Origin: Rhodanobacter denitrificans
GTDB taxonomy: Bacteria > Pseudomonadota > Gammaproteobacteria > Xanthomonadales > Rhodanobacteraceae
Assembly: GCA_017848855.1 (NCBI GenBank)
Contig: JAFIHF010000048.1
Span: 1-64,000 of the forward strand
Direction of reading: 5' to 3'
DNA: 64,000 bases
Below are positions 26,136 to 35,662 of this stretch, piece by piece (within the stretch, counting starts at the first letter, position 1; each line of letters starts with the position of its first letter). A program made the translations under genes and the position numbers. Under the pieces are notes generated by a model. The model was not told the origin of the DNA. It did not search any database and saw nothing but the letters and a program-made list of their open reading frames with translations.

Positions 26136-29100
26136 TTACCAGCCGATGCCCAGACCCACGCCGCCGGAGGCCTCGTTGCCGCTCACCGCGGCGCCCACGG
26201 TGAGGTTGGCATTGCGCGACAGCGAATGCGAGTAGCCCACCGACAGCGCGGCCTGGCCGCGGTAGCCGCCCACGCCCACGCCCACGCGGTTCGGCGTGTC
26301 GATGCCCTGCGTGCTGAACGCCATCTGCGACATCGCCGCGCCCATCGCGCCTACCCGCGTCATGCGCTGGTTCACCGCGCGGAACTGGTCGTTGACCTCG
26401 CCGCGCAGGGAGTTCAGGTCGGCGTTGCTCGCCAGCCCGGCCACCTTCTGGTCGGTATAGGTCTTGGCCGAGTTCAGCGTGGTCTGGTTGCCGGCGTCGG
26501 CATAGGCCTTCGCGTCGATCAGGGCCTGCTGCACCTGCCCGGTGTTCGCCGCGTCGGTGGCCTGCGTGCCCGCGGCCACGTTGGCGATCTGCCGCTCGCT
26601 GCCCGCCGCACCCACCGAGACGGTGTTGGCGCGATCGGCCACCGAGCCCGCGCCCAGCGCCACCGCGTTCTGGGCGGACACCGTCGCGCCCTGGCCCAGG
26701 GCGGTGCCCGAGGCCGCGTTCACCGTGGCGCTTTCGCCCACCGCCACCGCGTTGGTGGCGGCCGCGGCGATCGTGGTGTTGGCGCCCACCGCGGTGGAGC
26801 CGTCAGCGTTCACCTTCGCGTTGCCGCCGATCGCGGTGTCGTTCGGGCCGGCGGCGTAGCTGTCGCCGCCGACCGCAGTGCCGTGGTCGCCGCCGGCGTT
26901 GGCGTTCGAACCGACCGCCACGCCCTTGGAGCCGGCGGCCACCGCGGCCGTGTCGCTGCCGTCGCCGGCGCCATCCGCCGCCAGGTACGGGCTGCCCGAC
27001 GCGTTCCGCTCCAGCATGCCCACGCGGCCGTCGAGCGCGGCGATGTTGCCGAACGCCTGCGTCAACGCGCCGTCCAGCGCGCCCAGCGCGTCGCCCACGC
27101 TGTGGTAGCTGCCGCCCTGCAGGCTGTAGAGCGGCCCCGCGAAGCCGCCGGCCGCCATCGCCGCGCCGCCGCCCAGCGCCTGCGCCAGCGCGTCGCCCAG
27201 CGCGAACAGCTGGCCGCCGTTGACCGCGTCCATGCTGTCGGCGCCGAGCGCGCCGGCCTTGACGTTGGCCAGCGTGGTGCCGCCGTTGCCGGCCAGCGTG
27301 AGCGTCGCCTTGTCGGCGTCGTCGTAGCTCACCATGTTGGCGATGCTGCCGCCGATGCCGCCGATCGCATCCTGCAGCTGCTTCAGGTTCACCGCATCGG
27401 TGCCCGCCGTGCCGGCCGCCACGTTGGTGATCTGCCGCTCGCTGCCGGCGCGGCCCACCGAGACCGTGTTGGCGCGGTCGGCCACCGACTGCGCGCCCAG
27501 CGCCACGGCATTGGTCGCGCTGGCCTTCACCGTGGCACCGGAGCCCAGCGCCGTACCCTTCACCGCATCGGCCTCGGCCAGCCAGCCCAGCGCCGTGGCC
27601 TGGTTCGCCGCCGCCAAGCTGCCGGCACCCACCGCGACGGCGCCAAGCCCGCTCGCCTCGGTGCCGAACAGGCCGTAGACGCTGCCGCCGATCGCCACGC
27701 TCTGGCTGGCGCTGGCCGTGCTGCCTTCGCCCACCGCCACGCTGCTCTCGCCCCCCGCCGTGGCACCCACACCGCCGGCAAAGGCGTAATCGCCGGCAGC
27801 GGTGGCGCTGTAGCCCACGCCGGTGGCAAGCAGGCCGTCGACCTGCGCATAGCTGCCCAGCGCGGTGGCGCCGTCGGCCTTGGCGGCGGCGCGGAAGCCT
27901 GCCGCCAGGGCCTGCGTGCCGCCCGCCGCGGACTCGGCGCCGAGCGCCGTGCCGTAGGTTCCGGCGACCTGTGCCGCATGGCCGTAGGCCGATGCGCCGT
28001 CCGCGTCGGCCAGGCTTTCCGCGCCGGTGGCCACGCCGTTTTCGCCATTGGCCTGCGCGTTGGCGCCGGCAGCGACGCTGTTCTCGCCCTGCGCCATGCT
28101 GCCGTAGCCCACCGCCACGCTGCCGGCGCCGAGCGCGCCGGCGCCGGCGCCCAGCGCCGTGGCCTGGTCCTGCCACGCGAAGCTGCCCGCACCGATCGCG
28201 GTGCTGTTCGCGCCCGCCGCATCGGCCTTGTAGCCGAACGCCGCGCTCTCGTCGCCGTTCGCGAGGCTGCTCGCGCCCGCCGCCACCGCGTGCGTGCCGA
28301 GCGCCAACGCGTCTTCGCTGCCGTCGGTGGCGCCGTCGGCCGCGAACAGGTGCGAGGCCGTCGCCGACGCATTCGCCACCGCGTCGAGCTGGGCCTTGTT
28401 CACCGCGTCCGTCGCCTCCGTGCCGGCGGCCACGTTGGCGATCTGGCGGGTCAAGCCGTCCTTCGCGCTGCCGACCGAGATGGTGTTGACGCGGTCCGCC
28501 CAGCTGTCGGCGCCCAGTGCCACGCTGTGCTCGGCGAGGGCGGTGCTGGTATCGCCGATGGCGACGCTGCCGAGGCCGGCAGCCCAGCTGTTCGTGCCCA
28601 GCGCGGTGGCGTTGTCCCCCTTCGCGTAGGCGAAGTAGCCCAGTGCGGTGCTGGCTACGCCGCCGGCCTCGCTGATCGCGCCCACGGCAGTGGCGTTGTC
28701 GGCCAGCGCATGCGCGCCCGCGCCCAGCGCCGCGGCGTTCTCGCCCTTGGCCAGGGTGTCGATGTAGATGCCCAGGCCCGGGATCAGGTCGGCCGAGCCG
28801 CCCAGCGCCACGCTGCCGTTGCCGATCGCGGCGCTCTGCGAACCGACCGAGGTGGCGAACGTGCCGCTGGCGGTGGCGATGCCGCCCACCGCCGTGGCCT
28901 GCTGTCCGAGCGCGCTGGCGCCCACGCCGAGCGCGGTGCCGGCCAGGCCGGTGGCTTCCGCACTGGCGCCCACCGCGGTGGCGCCGATGCCGGTGCCGGT
29001 GGCGGCGGCGGTGATCGGATTGCCATCGGCTCCCTGCAGCAGCGGATTGCCGTCCTCGTCCACGGCCACGCCGCCGATCGCCACGCTGCTGGCGCCGCCG

Positions 29101-30689
29101 GCTTGCGCGTTGATGCCGCTGGCCACGCTGTTCGCGCCCTGCGCCATGCTGCCGTAGCCCACCGCCACGCTGCCCGCGCCGAGCGCGCCGGCGCCGGCGC
29201 CCAGCGCCGTGGCTTGGTCCTGCCACGCGAAGCTGCCCGCACCGAGCGCGGTGCTGTTCGCGCCCTCCGCATCGGCCTTGTAGCCGAACGCCGCGCTCTC
29301 GTCGCCGTTCGCGAAGCTGCTCGCGCCTGCCGCCACCGCGTGCGTGCCGAGCGCCAGCGCGTCTTCGCTGCCGTCGGTGGCGCCGTCGGCCTGGAAGAAG
29401 CGTGTGGCGCCGGCCACCGCATCGTCCAACTGGCCCACGTTCACCGCATCGGTGGCTGCGCTGCCCGCGGCCACGTTCACGATCTGGCGCTCCTTTCCTT
29501 CCGCACCCACCGAGACGGTGTTCGCGCGATCCGCCACCGAGTTCGCGCCCAGCGCCACGCTGTTATCGGCGGCGGCATGCGCCATGAAGCCCAGCGTGCT
29601 GCTGTTCTCGCCCTCCGCGTAGCTGCCGCTGCCCACCGCGGTGCCGCCATCGAGGTCGGCCGTGGCCAGTGCGCCCAGTGCGGTCGACTGCAGGCCGTCG
29701 GCCTGCGCCATGGTGCCGATGGCCGTCGCACCCAGGCCGGAAGCGGTCGCGCCGTTGCCGAAGGCGCTGGCCGCGACGCCGGCGCTGGTGGTGCCCTGGT
29801 AGAGGATGCCCGGGATGCCGTAGAGGATGTCGCCCACGTCGGCGCGGCCGCCCACCGCCACGCTGTAGTCGCCGCTGGCCGCGGCCTTGTTGCCGATGGC
29901 AACGGCCTCCTGCCCGCTGGCCTTGCTGGACACGCCAACCGCCACGCTGGCGGCGCTGAGCGCATTCGCGCCATAGCCCAGGGCCGTGCTGAGGCGGCCG
30001 CCCGCCTGTGCGTAACTGCCCGTGGCGGTGGCCCCATCGGCCGAAGCCTTGGCGCGGAAGCCCGATGCCAGCGCCTGGGTTCCCGCGGCCTCCGACTCGG
30101 CGCCCAACGCCGTGCCGTACGCGCCAGTGGCCTGCGCGGCGCTGCCGTAGGCCGACGCACCTTCCTGGTCGGCCAGGCTGTTCGCGCCCGTCGCCACCGC
30201 ATTCGCACCATTCGCCTGCGCGGCGTTGCCCTGGGCCACGCTGTTCGCGCCCTGCGCCACGCTGCCGTAGCCCACCGCGAGGCTGCCCTCGCCCAGCGCG
30301 TTCGCGCCCGATCCCAAGGCCGTCGCCTGGGCCGCCAGTGCGAGGCTGCCCGCGCCGACCGCGATGCTGTTCGCGCCTTCCGCATCGGCGCCGAAGCCGA
30401 ACGCCACGCTCTCGTCGCCCATCGCCATCGCGCTCGCGCCCACGGCCACCGCGTGCGTGCCGTTCGCCAGCGCGTCTTCGCTGCCGTCGGTGGCGCCGTT
30501 GGCCTCGATGAAGCGCGTGTCGCCGGCCATCGCCGGCGCGGCGCCCAGCGCCAGGGCGAGACCGGCCGCCGCCAGCGCGGCGCGCAGGCGCTTCGCGCCG
30601 CCGCCCTTGCCGCTGGCACGCGCGTGTTCGGACGCGACCACCAGCGTGCCGAGCGATTTGTTCCAGACTTTGCTGTAGATCCTGTTCAT
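26136..30689 (-). CDS. Trimeric autotransporter adhesin (YadA/Hia type)
   Basis: 1517 residues. It begins with the extended signal peptide region MNRIYSKVWNKSLGTLVVASE and a hydrophobic core (~35-55). The passenger holds three long YadA-head blocks (~57-395, ~430-750, ~780-1090) made of 14-residue AxAxGxxSxAxG-type repeats. Each block opens with GATDGSEDAL and closes with a neck motif (SVADRANTVSVG, RQI.NVAAGT..TDAVN). A fourth, shorter head and neck lie at ~1230-1390, then a stalk and the YadA anchor (~1430-1517) ending VGLGIGW. It is exported by Sec and self-inserts as an outer-membrane trimer for adhesion or biofilm formation. Own terminator at 26073-26102. Confidence 0.93.
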   Translation of the reverse strand: MNRIYSKVWNKSLGTLVVASEHARASGKGGGAKRLRAALAAAGLALALGAAPAMAGDTRFIEANGATDGSEDALANGTHAVAVGASAMAMGDESVAFGFGADAEGANSIAVGAGSLALAAQATALGSGANALGEGSLAVGYGSVAQGANSVAQGNAAQANGANAVATGANSLADQEGASAYGSAAQATGAYGTALGAESEAAGTQALASGFRAKASADGATATGSYAQAGGRLSTALGYGANALSAASVAVGVSSKASGQEAVAIGNKAAASGDYSVAVGGRADVGDILYGIPGILYQGTTSAGVAASAFGNGATASGLGATAIGTMAQADGLQSTALGALATADLDGGTAVGSGSYAEGENSSTLGFMAHAAADNSVALGANSVADRANTVSVGAEGKERQIVNVAAGSAATDAVNVGQLDDAVAGATRFFQADGATDGSEDALALGTHAVAAGASSFANGDESAAFGYKADAEGANSTALGAGSFAWQDQATALGAGAGALGAGSVAVGYGSMAQGANSVASGINAQAGGASSVAIGGVAVDEDGNPLLQGADGNPITAAATGTGIGATAVGASAEATGLAGTALGVGASALGQQATAVGGIATASGTFATSVGSQSAAIGNGSVALGGSADLIPGLGIYIDTLAKGENAAALGAGAHALADNATAVGAISEAGGVASTALGYFAYAKGDNATALGTNSWAAGLGSVAIGDTSTALAEHSVALGADSWADRVNTISVGSAKDGLTRQIANVAAGTEATDAVNKAQLDAVANASATASHLFAADGATDGSEDALALGTHAVAAGASSLANGDESAAFGYKADAAGANSTAIGAGSFAWQDQATALGAGAGALGAGSVAVGYGSMAQGENSVAAGANAQANGENGVATGAESLADADGASAYGHAAQVAGTYGTALGAESAAGGTQALAAGFRAAAKADGATALGSYAQVDGLLATGVGYSATAAGDYAFAGGVGATAGGESSVAVGEGSTASASQSVAIGGSVYGLFGTEASGLGAVAVGAGSLAAANQATALGWLAEADAVKGTALGSGATVKASATNAVALGAQSVADRANTVSVGRAGSERQITNVAAGTAGTDAVNLKQLQDAIGGIGGSIANMVSYDDADKATLTLAGNGGTTLANVKAGALGADSMDAVNGGQLFALGDALAQALGGGAAMAAGGFAGPLYSLQGGSYHSVGDALGALDGALTQAFGNIAALDGRVGMLERNASGSPYLAADGAGDGSDTAAVAAGSKGVAVGSNANAGGDHGTAVGGDSYAAGPNDTAIGGNAKVNADGSTAVGANTTIAAAATNAVAVGESATVNAASGTALGQGATVSAQNAVALGAGSVADRANTVSVGAAGSERQIANVAAGTQATDAANTGQVQQALIDAKAYADAGNQTTLNSAKTYTDQKVAGLASNADLNSLRGEVNDQFRAVNQRMTRVGAMGAAMSQMAFSTQGIDTPNRVGVGVGGYRGQAALSVGYSHSLSRNANLTVGAAVSGNEASGGVGLGIGW

Positions 30690-30805
30690 GTGCTGCTCCC
30701 CTCAAAACGGTGATGGCCAGGCGCCTGTGGCAGCCGGCAGTCGTTTGCTTGCGTCGTGTGCAGCCGACGCCCCGTTCGCGCATGGGGCGTGGAAGTCGTG
30801 GATGG

Positions 30806-30838
30806 GCCGGCCTCCCGCCGCACGGGCGGGAGGCCGGC
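30806..30838. terminator. GC hairpin after the subtilisin-like protease gene
   Basis: A perfect 14-bp stem (30806-30819 with 30825-30838, 5-base loop) lies 11 bases past the protease stop. No T run follows on the minus strand, so it may serve as an mRNA-protecting hairpin rather than a true terminator. Confidence 0.5.
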
Positions 30839-30848
30839 TTGCGGCGGC

Positions 30849-32825
30849 TTACCTGGGCGCGGTGAAGTTGCCCAGCACCGTCACGCCGCTCCATGCGGCG
30901 GTGCCGGTCACGGTGAGGTAGTAGGTGCCGGCGGCCGGGCGCGTGATCACCACGGACTCGCTGTTGCCGGGGTGCACCGACTTGAAGTCGTAGCTGTCGG
31001 CGCTGGCCGGGGCATTCCGCTTCACGTACAGCGCGACATCGCCCTGGCCGCCCATCGTGCGCAGGCTGAGGCCGAGCGCGCCGGCCGGCACCTCGAGCTT
31101 GTAGACCGTGCTTGCGCCCGCCTTGCCGGACTGGCCGGCCAGCGCCACGCCGTTGCCCAGCTCGATCGCCGGCGGCGGCTCGCCCGGCCCGCCGCCACCG
31201 GCCACGGCCCTGGCCACCGCGGCGGAGGCGTCGACGATGCCGGCGCCGATCGGACGGTCGGCCGCTGGCGCCACCTTCGGCGCCATCGCGGTGGACTGCA
31301 GCACGTCGAGCACTTCGTCCGGGCTCAGCAGCGGCAGGTTCGCGGCGAGGCGCGCGCTCTGCATCAGCGCGACGATGCCCGAGACGTGCGGGGTGGCCTG
31401 CGAGGTGCCGGCCATGCCGCCGTAGCTCTTGTCGTTCGCCACCGGCGCGGTCTTGCCGCTGTTCAGCGCCTGCCAGATGAAACCGTCGTTGGCCTGCGCG
31501 CCGCTGCTGCCGTCGTTCGCGTAGACGCCGCCGCCCGGCGCGGCGATCTTCACCACGTTGCCGTAGTTGGAGTAGTACGCGCGCTTGCTGGTGACGCCGG
31601 TGGCGGCCACGGTGATCGCACCGGGGCAGCTGGCAGGCGAATGACCGGCCGCATCCTTGTTGCTGTTGCCGGCCGCCACCACCACCACGGCGCCGAGCGC
31701 GCGGGCCTTTTCGATGGCCTTGGCCGCCGAGCTGCTGGCGCTGCAGCTGCCGCTGCCGCCGAGGCTGAGGTTGATGACCTGGGCCGGATGGGTGTTGGCG
31801 GGCACGCCGTCCACGCTGCCGCCCGCGGCCCACACGATGGCGTCGTTGATGTCGCTGTTGTAGCCGCCGCAATGGCCAAGCACGCGCACCGGCAGCACCT
31901 TCGCGCCGTGCGCGATGCCCGCCATGCCCGCGCCGTTGTTGGTCAGCTCGGCGCCGCTGGTGCTGGCGACGTGGGTGCCGTGCCAGCTGCTGTCCTCGGC
32001 CGGATGGGTGGCGTCGGTGCACTCGCTCAGCCACGGCTCGGCGGTGGTCCAGTCGCCGAGGTCCCAGCCGCCGGGGACGCGGCCGTCCTGCTCGCGACCG
32101 GAGACCTTGGCGTCGACGATGAAGTCGTAGCCGGCGTCCGCCAGCGAGGTGTCGATGTCGACGTGGCTGGTGATGCCGGTGTCCAGCACGGCGATCACGA
32201 TGCCGTTGCCGTCGGCGAGATCCCAGGCGTTGTTGACGTTGCTGCCGCCCCAGTTCGCGACGCCGGCCGCGGTGGCCGTGCCGTCCGGCGCCTTCAGGTT
32301 CCACTGGTACTTGGCGTAGTAGGTGTCGCTGGGCGTGAAGGTGGCCGGGGCCAGCGACTCGGGCGCGCGCACGTCGCGCACCGCCTGCCACATCAGGTCG
32401 GGCTCGACGTAGGCCACCGCCGGATCGGCGGCGATCTGCTCGATCAGCGCGGCGGCTTCGGCGCGGTCGAGCTTGCGCGAGGTGCGGATCAGGTCGGAAC
32501 CGACCGCCAGCTTGCGCTGGTAACTCGCCGAGACGGACTTCAGCGCGGTGCCGGCCATGGTGCGGGTTGCCGCGTTCAGGCCGGCGCGGTCGATCGCCGC
32601 GCCCACGCTCTGCACCGCGGCGCCGCGCTGGACGGACGGCGCGCTGCCGTCGCGGTAGCTGACGATGAAGCGATCGTAGCTGCCGCCGTCGCGCAGGCCG
32701 CTGACGTCGAAGCGCGCCGCCGCTGCGGCCGTCGCCTGCGCCGCGCCGCCCGCCACCGCGGGCAGTGCGCACGCCATGGCCACGGCGGCCGCGAGCAAAG
32801 TCCTGACTCCCAACTGCTTCTTCAT
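30849..32825 (-). CDS. Secreted S8 (subtilisin-like) serine protease with PPC domain
   Basis: 658 residues, starting at MKKQLGVRTLLAAAVAMACAL, a Sec signal peptide; GGGGAA lies ~9 bases upstream. An inhibitor-like propeptide (~40-145) precedes the catalytic domain with Asp215 (VLDTGI), His282 (WHGTHV), the oxyanion Asn387 (AAGNSN) and Ser475 (GTSQATPH). The C-terminal ~110 residues (GQSGKAGASTVYKLEVPAGA, GGQGDVALYVKRNA, GTYYLTVTG) form a bacterial pre-peptidase C-terminal (PPC) domain, usually removed after export. It resembles xanthomonad extracellular proteases that use the T2SS, so T2SS export is likely (inference). It lies 159 bases upstream of the adhesin on the same strand. Confidence 0.93.
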   Translation of the reverse strand: MKKQLGVRTLLAAAVAMACALPAVAGGAAQATAAAAARFDVSGLRDGGSYDRFIVSYRDGSAPSVQRGAAVQSVGAAIDRAGLNAATRTMAGTALKSVSASYQRKLAVGSDLIRTSRKLDRAEAAALIEQIAADPAVAYVEPDLMWQAVRDVRAPESLAPATFTPSDTYYAKYQWNLKAPDGTATAAGVANWGGSNVNNAWDLADGNGIVIAVLDTGITSHVDIDTSLADAGYDFIVDAKVSGREQDGRVPGGWDLGDWTTAEPWLSECTDATHPAEDSSWHGTHVASTSGAELTNNGAGMAGIAHGAKVLPVRVLGHCGGYNSDINDAIVWAAGGSVDGVPANTHPAQVINLSLGGSGSCSASSSAAKAIEKARALGAVVVVAAGNSNKDAAGHSPASCPGAITVAATGVTSKRAYYSNYGNVVKIAAPGGGVYANDGSSGAQANDGFIWQALNSGKTAPVANDKSYGGMAGTSQATPHVSGIVALMQSARLAANLPLLSPDEVLDVLQSTAMAPKVAPAADRPIGAGIVDASAAVARAVAGGGGPGEPPPAIELGNGVALAGQSGKAGASTVYKLEVPAGALGLSLRTMGGQGDVALYVKRNAPASADSYDFKSVHPGNSESVVITRPAAGTYYLTVTGTAAWSGVTVLGNFTAPR

Positions 32826-33144
32826 GCTGTATTCCCCGTTGTGCCGGCGGCCATCCGCCGCCCGGCGTCCCTGGCGCTCGTCGGCGCCTCGAATGTGCCG
32901 CCCTTCGTCCCCACGAAGAAGCGGCGCCCGGTCAGCCCACGGGGCGTGGACATGCGGAACGCTCGCGCCGCGCAGCCCGCACACCGTTTCGTGACATCCT
33001 TCGCAAACTACTCGCATGTATTTGCGACGGTCAATACGGTTGTCGAAATTTTTTGCGCACATTGCCGGCGACGCTGCGCGGCCGGCGGCTGGCGAAACCG
33101 CGCGGCTCTGGGACAATGCCCGTTCGCCCTCCACGGACCCGCGC
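32826..33144. other. 319-base divergent intergenic region
   Basis: Separates the protease (minus) from tatD (plus). It contains an AT-richer stretch at about 33000-33065 (including AAATTTTTTGCGC), the likeliest promoter region. No gene, repeat or clear operator is seen. Confidence 0.5.
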
Positions 33145-33933
33145 ATGCAGTTGCTCGACATCGGCGCCAACCTCGGCCACGAATCCTTCCGCCACGACTT
33201 CGATGCCGTGCTGCAACGTGCGCAGGCGCACGGCGTGGGCCGGATGATCGTCACCGGCGCCTCGCGCGAGGGCAGCGAGCACGCGCTGGCGCTGGCACAT
33301 GCGCACCCCGGCGTGCTGTGGGCCACCGCGGGCGTGCATCCGCACCATGCGGTGGACTACGACGACGCCACCGACGCGCGGTTGCGCGAGCTGGCGCAGG
33401 ATCCTGCGGTGCGCGCGGTGGGCGAGACCGGGTTGGACTACAACCGCAACTACTCGCCGCGCGACGTGCAACTGCACGTGTTCGAACGCCAGCTGGCGAT
33501 CGCGGCGGAGCTGGGCAAGCCGCTGTTCCTGCACCAGCGCGACGCGCATGCGGATTTCCTCGCCCTGCTGCGGCGCTGGCGCGACCGCGTACCCGCCGCG
33601 GTGGTGCACTGCTTCACCGACAGCCGCGAGGCGCTGCACGACTACCTCGCGCTGGACTGCCACATCGGCATCACCGGCTGGATCTGCGACGAGCGCCGCG
33701 GCAGCCACCTGCGCGAGCTGGTGCGCGAGATCCCCGCGAACCGGCTGATGATCGAAACCGACGCGCCTTATCTCCTGCCGCGCACGGTGCGGCCGCAGCC
33801 CTCGCACCGGCGCAACGAGCCGATGTACCTGAAGCACATCTGCGAGGAGATCGCGCGCGACCGCGGCGAACCTGCCGAAGTCACCGCGGCGAACAGCACG
33901 GCGGTCGCCGCGGCGTTCTTCGGCCTGCCGTAG
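33145..33933 (+). CDS. tatD: TatD family metal-dependent DNase
   Basis: 262 residues, starting at MQLLDIGANLGHESF. It aligns by eye with E. coli TatD itself: N-terminal DIGxNL replacing the HxH of paralogues, GVHPHHAVDY, VGETGLDYNRN, FLHQRDAH, HCFTDSREAL, ITGWICDERRG, and IETDAPYLLPR near the C terminus. These residues bind the metals of the TIM-barrel active site. The protein is cytosolic and has 3'-5' DNase activity in DNA repair or degradation. An upstream in-frame ATG at 33016 is rejected because the region is AT-rich and non-conserved. The stop is followed directly by dispersed hairpin repeats. Confidence 0.93.
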   Translation: MQLLDIGANLGHESFRHDFDAVLQRAQAHGVGRMIVTGASREGSEHALALAHAHPGVLWATAGVHPHHAVDYDDATDARLRELAQDPAVRAVGETGLDYNRNYSPRDVQLHVFERQLAIAAELGKPLFLHQRDAHADFLALLRRWRDRVPAAVVHCFTDSREALHDYLALDCHIGITGWICDERRGSHLRELVREIPANRLMIETDAPYLLPRTVRPQPSHRRNEPMYLKHICEEIARDRGEPAEVTAANSTAVAAAFFGLP

Positions 33934-34008
33934 GTCGGACGTAGATCGGGCCGTAGGTCGGGATTCATCCCGACACAGGCTGGCGTGTCGGGATGAATCC
34001 CGACCCAC
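33934..34008. repeat. GTCGGGA hairpin repeats (pair) after tatD
   Basis: Two 7-bp hairpins with 4-base loops at 33957-33974 and 33987-34004, plus degenerate GTAGGTCGG and GTAGATCGG half-units at 33930-33950. The same element type interrupts hrpB at 12856-12909. Confidence 0.75.
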
Positions 34009-34038
34009 GGCACCGCCTCGACCCGCCGCATCCCGGCT

Positions 34039-34785
34039 TCACTCCACCCGCCCCACGCGGGTGAAGAACGGCCAGCGCACCGCGCGCACCTCGGCGGGAT
34101 CGCCCCAGGCGGCGGCGAGTTCGGGCGTCGCCGCCTCGATCGCATCAGTGCCGGTGCGCTTCGCGTGCCGCTGCGTGGCCGACCACGAGCGCAGATAGGC
34201 GAGGAACTGCGCGAGGTTCCAGTCGGCGCGCATCGTGAAACTCGGCGTATCCACGTGCGCGAACGGGAACGGCAGCTCGCGGTAGCCGGCATCCACCAGC
34301 GCGCGCTCGGGCGGCCAGTCCGGGCCCAGCGTGTCGGCGTAGAGTCGGCGCTCCACCGCATCCACGGCGCGGCTCACGCTGCAGTTGCCGTAGGCGGAGA
34401 TCGCCAGCAGCGCGCCGGGCTTCGCCACGCGGCGCACCTCGGCGTGGAAGGCGTCGAGCTCGAACCAGTGCAGCGCCTGCGACACGCCTATCAGGCTCGC
34501 GCTGTGCGCGGCGAGCGTGCTGCGCTCGGCCGGCTCCACGCGGTAGTCGATGCGCGGATGCGCGCCGGCCTGCGCGATCTGCGTGGCGCTGGGATCGGTG
34601 GCGACCACGCGCTCGAAATGCGCGGCCAGCCCCAAGCTGGCCTGGCCGTTGCCGCAACCGGCATCCCAGGCCAGCGCGCGGTCGGGCGCCTGCTGCGCCA
34701 GCCACTCGAACCAGTCGGCGGGCGGCAACGGGCGCGCATCGCGATAGAGCGCGGCGTGGCCGGAGAAGTGATCCTTGAACGCCAT
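34039..34785 (-). CDS. Class I SAM-dependent methyltransferase
   Basis: 248 residues, starting at MAFKDHFSGHAALYRDARP. Rossmann methyltransferase motifs: AWDAGCGNGQASLGLAAHF (motif I, ~40-58), VVATDPSATQIAQA (motif II), and a motif IV region ASLIGVSQALHWFELDAF. The layout (FxxxAxxYxxxRP, then QALHWF) is that of the UbiE/TAM-like methyltransferases acting on small molecules; the substrate is unknown. The upstream region is occupied by three copies of the twin-palindrome repeat, so its promoter must lie within or before them. A longer in-frame version reads into those repeats and is not credible. Confidence 0.82.
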   Translation of the reverse strand: MAFKDHFSGHAALYRDARPLPPADWFEWLAQQAPDRALAWDAGCGNGQASLGLAAHFERVVATDPSATQIAQAGAHPRIDYRVEPAERSTLAAHSASLIGVSQALHWFELDAFHAEVRRVAKPGALLAISAYGNCSVSRAVDAVERRLYADTLGPDWPPERALVDAGYRELPFPFAHVDTPSFTMRADWNLAQFLAYLRSWSATQRHAKRTGTDAIEAATPELAAAWGDPAEVRAVRWPFFTRVGRVE

Positions 34786-34825
34786 GTGGAAACTCCGTGG
34801 GGGCGGGTTCGATGTGCGATATTGC

Positions 34826-35000
34826 GCGCGTCCCTGATCGCGAGGATCGAACGGGCGGCCACCCACGGCCGCCCTCCTTACCTCTTTGCGATCGTCCATG
34901 ATCGCGAGAATCAAATGGGCGGCCATCCATGGCCGCACCCCTTACCCCTTTGCGATCGTCCATGATCGCTAGGATCAAATGGGCGACCATCCATGGCCGC
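34826..35000. repeat. Cluster of three twin-palindrome repeats
   Basis: Copies at about 34826-34872 (degenerate), 34888-34936 and 34952-35000 have a ~64-base period. Each has GCGATC...GATCGC and GCGGCC...GGCCGC arms. They separate the methyltransferase start from the rluE stop, both minus strand. A fourth copy is at 3329-3377. Confidence 0.8.
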
Positions 35001-35005
35001 ACTCT

Positions 35006-35539
35006 TCAACCGATTACGCGCGTTTCGCCGGGTGCCAGTCCATCGAGCGCGTAGTCGCCGATGCGCAGGCGGATCAGCCGCAGCGTGGGGAAGCCCACCG
35101 CAGCGGTCATGCGCCGCACCTGGCGGTTGCGGCCTTCACGCAGGGTGAGCGTGAGCCAGCTGGTGGGGATCAGTTTGCGGTAGCGCACCGGCGGGTCGCG
35201 CGGCCACAGCCAGTCCGGTTGCGCCGCGTGTTCGGCCAGCGCGGGCAAGGTGGGACCGTCGTTCAACGCCACGCCGCGGCGCAGCGCGGCGAGCGCGGCG
35301 TCGTCGATCGCGCCGTCCACCTGCACCAGGTAGGTCTTGGGCTGCTTGTGCCGCGGATCGGCGAGGCGGTGCTGCAGGCGGCCGTCGTCGGTGAGCAGCA
35401 GCAGGCCTTCGCTGTCGTGGTCCAGCCGGCCCGCCGCGTAGACGCCCGGCTGTTTCACGTAGTCGGCCAGCGTGGGCCGGCCGCGCTCGTCGGTGAACTG
35501 GCAGAGCACGCCGTAGGGTTTGTTGAGCGCGATCAGCAT
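35006..35539 (-). CDS. rluE: 23S rRNA pseudouridine synthase, RluE type
   Basis: 177 residues. RsuA/RluB/E/F family core without the N-terminal S4 domain, as in RluE. It starts [14 protein letters not shown], with the catalytic motif [17 protein letters not shown] (~37-53), whose Asp attacks the target uridine, then KTYLVQV and the C-terminal [18 protein letters not shown]. coli RluE modifies U2457 of 23S rRNA. It lies between repeat clusters, with no visible operon partner. The match to RluE rather than RsuA rests on the short length and lack of an S4 domain. Confidence 0.85.
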   Translation of the reverse strand: MLIALNKPYGVLCQFTDERGRPTLADYVKQPGVYAAGRLDHDSEGLLLLTDDGRLQHRLADPRHKQPKTYLVQVDGAIDDAALAALRRGVALNDGPTLPALAEHAAQPDWLWPRDPPVRYRKLIPTSWLTLTLREGRNRQVRRMTAAVGFPTLRLIRLRIGDYALDGLAPGETRVIG

Positions 35540-35566
35540 GGTCTGGAAAACCCTGGCGGGGCCGTT

Positions 35567-35648
35567 GCGCGCAGGAGCGCACCCTGTGCGCGAACGCTTT
35601 TGCTCCGATCAACGCCAGAGCATTCGCGCACGGGGCGCGCTCCTACGC
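35567..35648. repeat. REP-like inverted doublet
   Basis: Two imperfect copies of GTAGGAGCGCnCCnTGTGCG-type sequence face each other (35567-35598 and 35619-35648), able to form a long stem. It lies between the rluE start and the NYN gene stop. This matches the usual layout of REP doublets in high-GC gammaproteobacteria. Confidence 0.7.
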
Positions 35649-35662
35649 ATGTCGATGCAGGT

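Noticed and set aside
24129-30713. Plus-strand open frame of about 2190 codons across gspE and the adhesin
   Set aside because: It is the complement of gspE and of the repetitive adhesin gene; repetitive GC-rich coding DNA leaves the opposite strand open. No start site or domain supports it.
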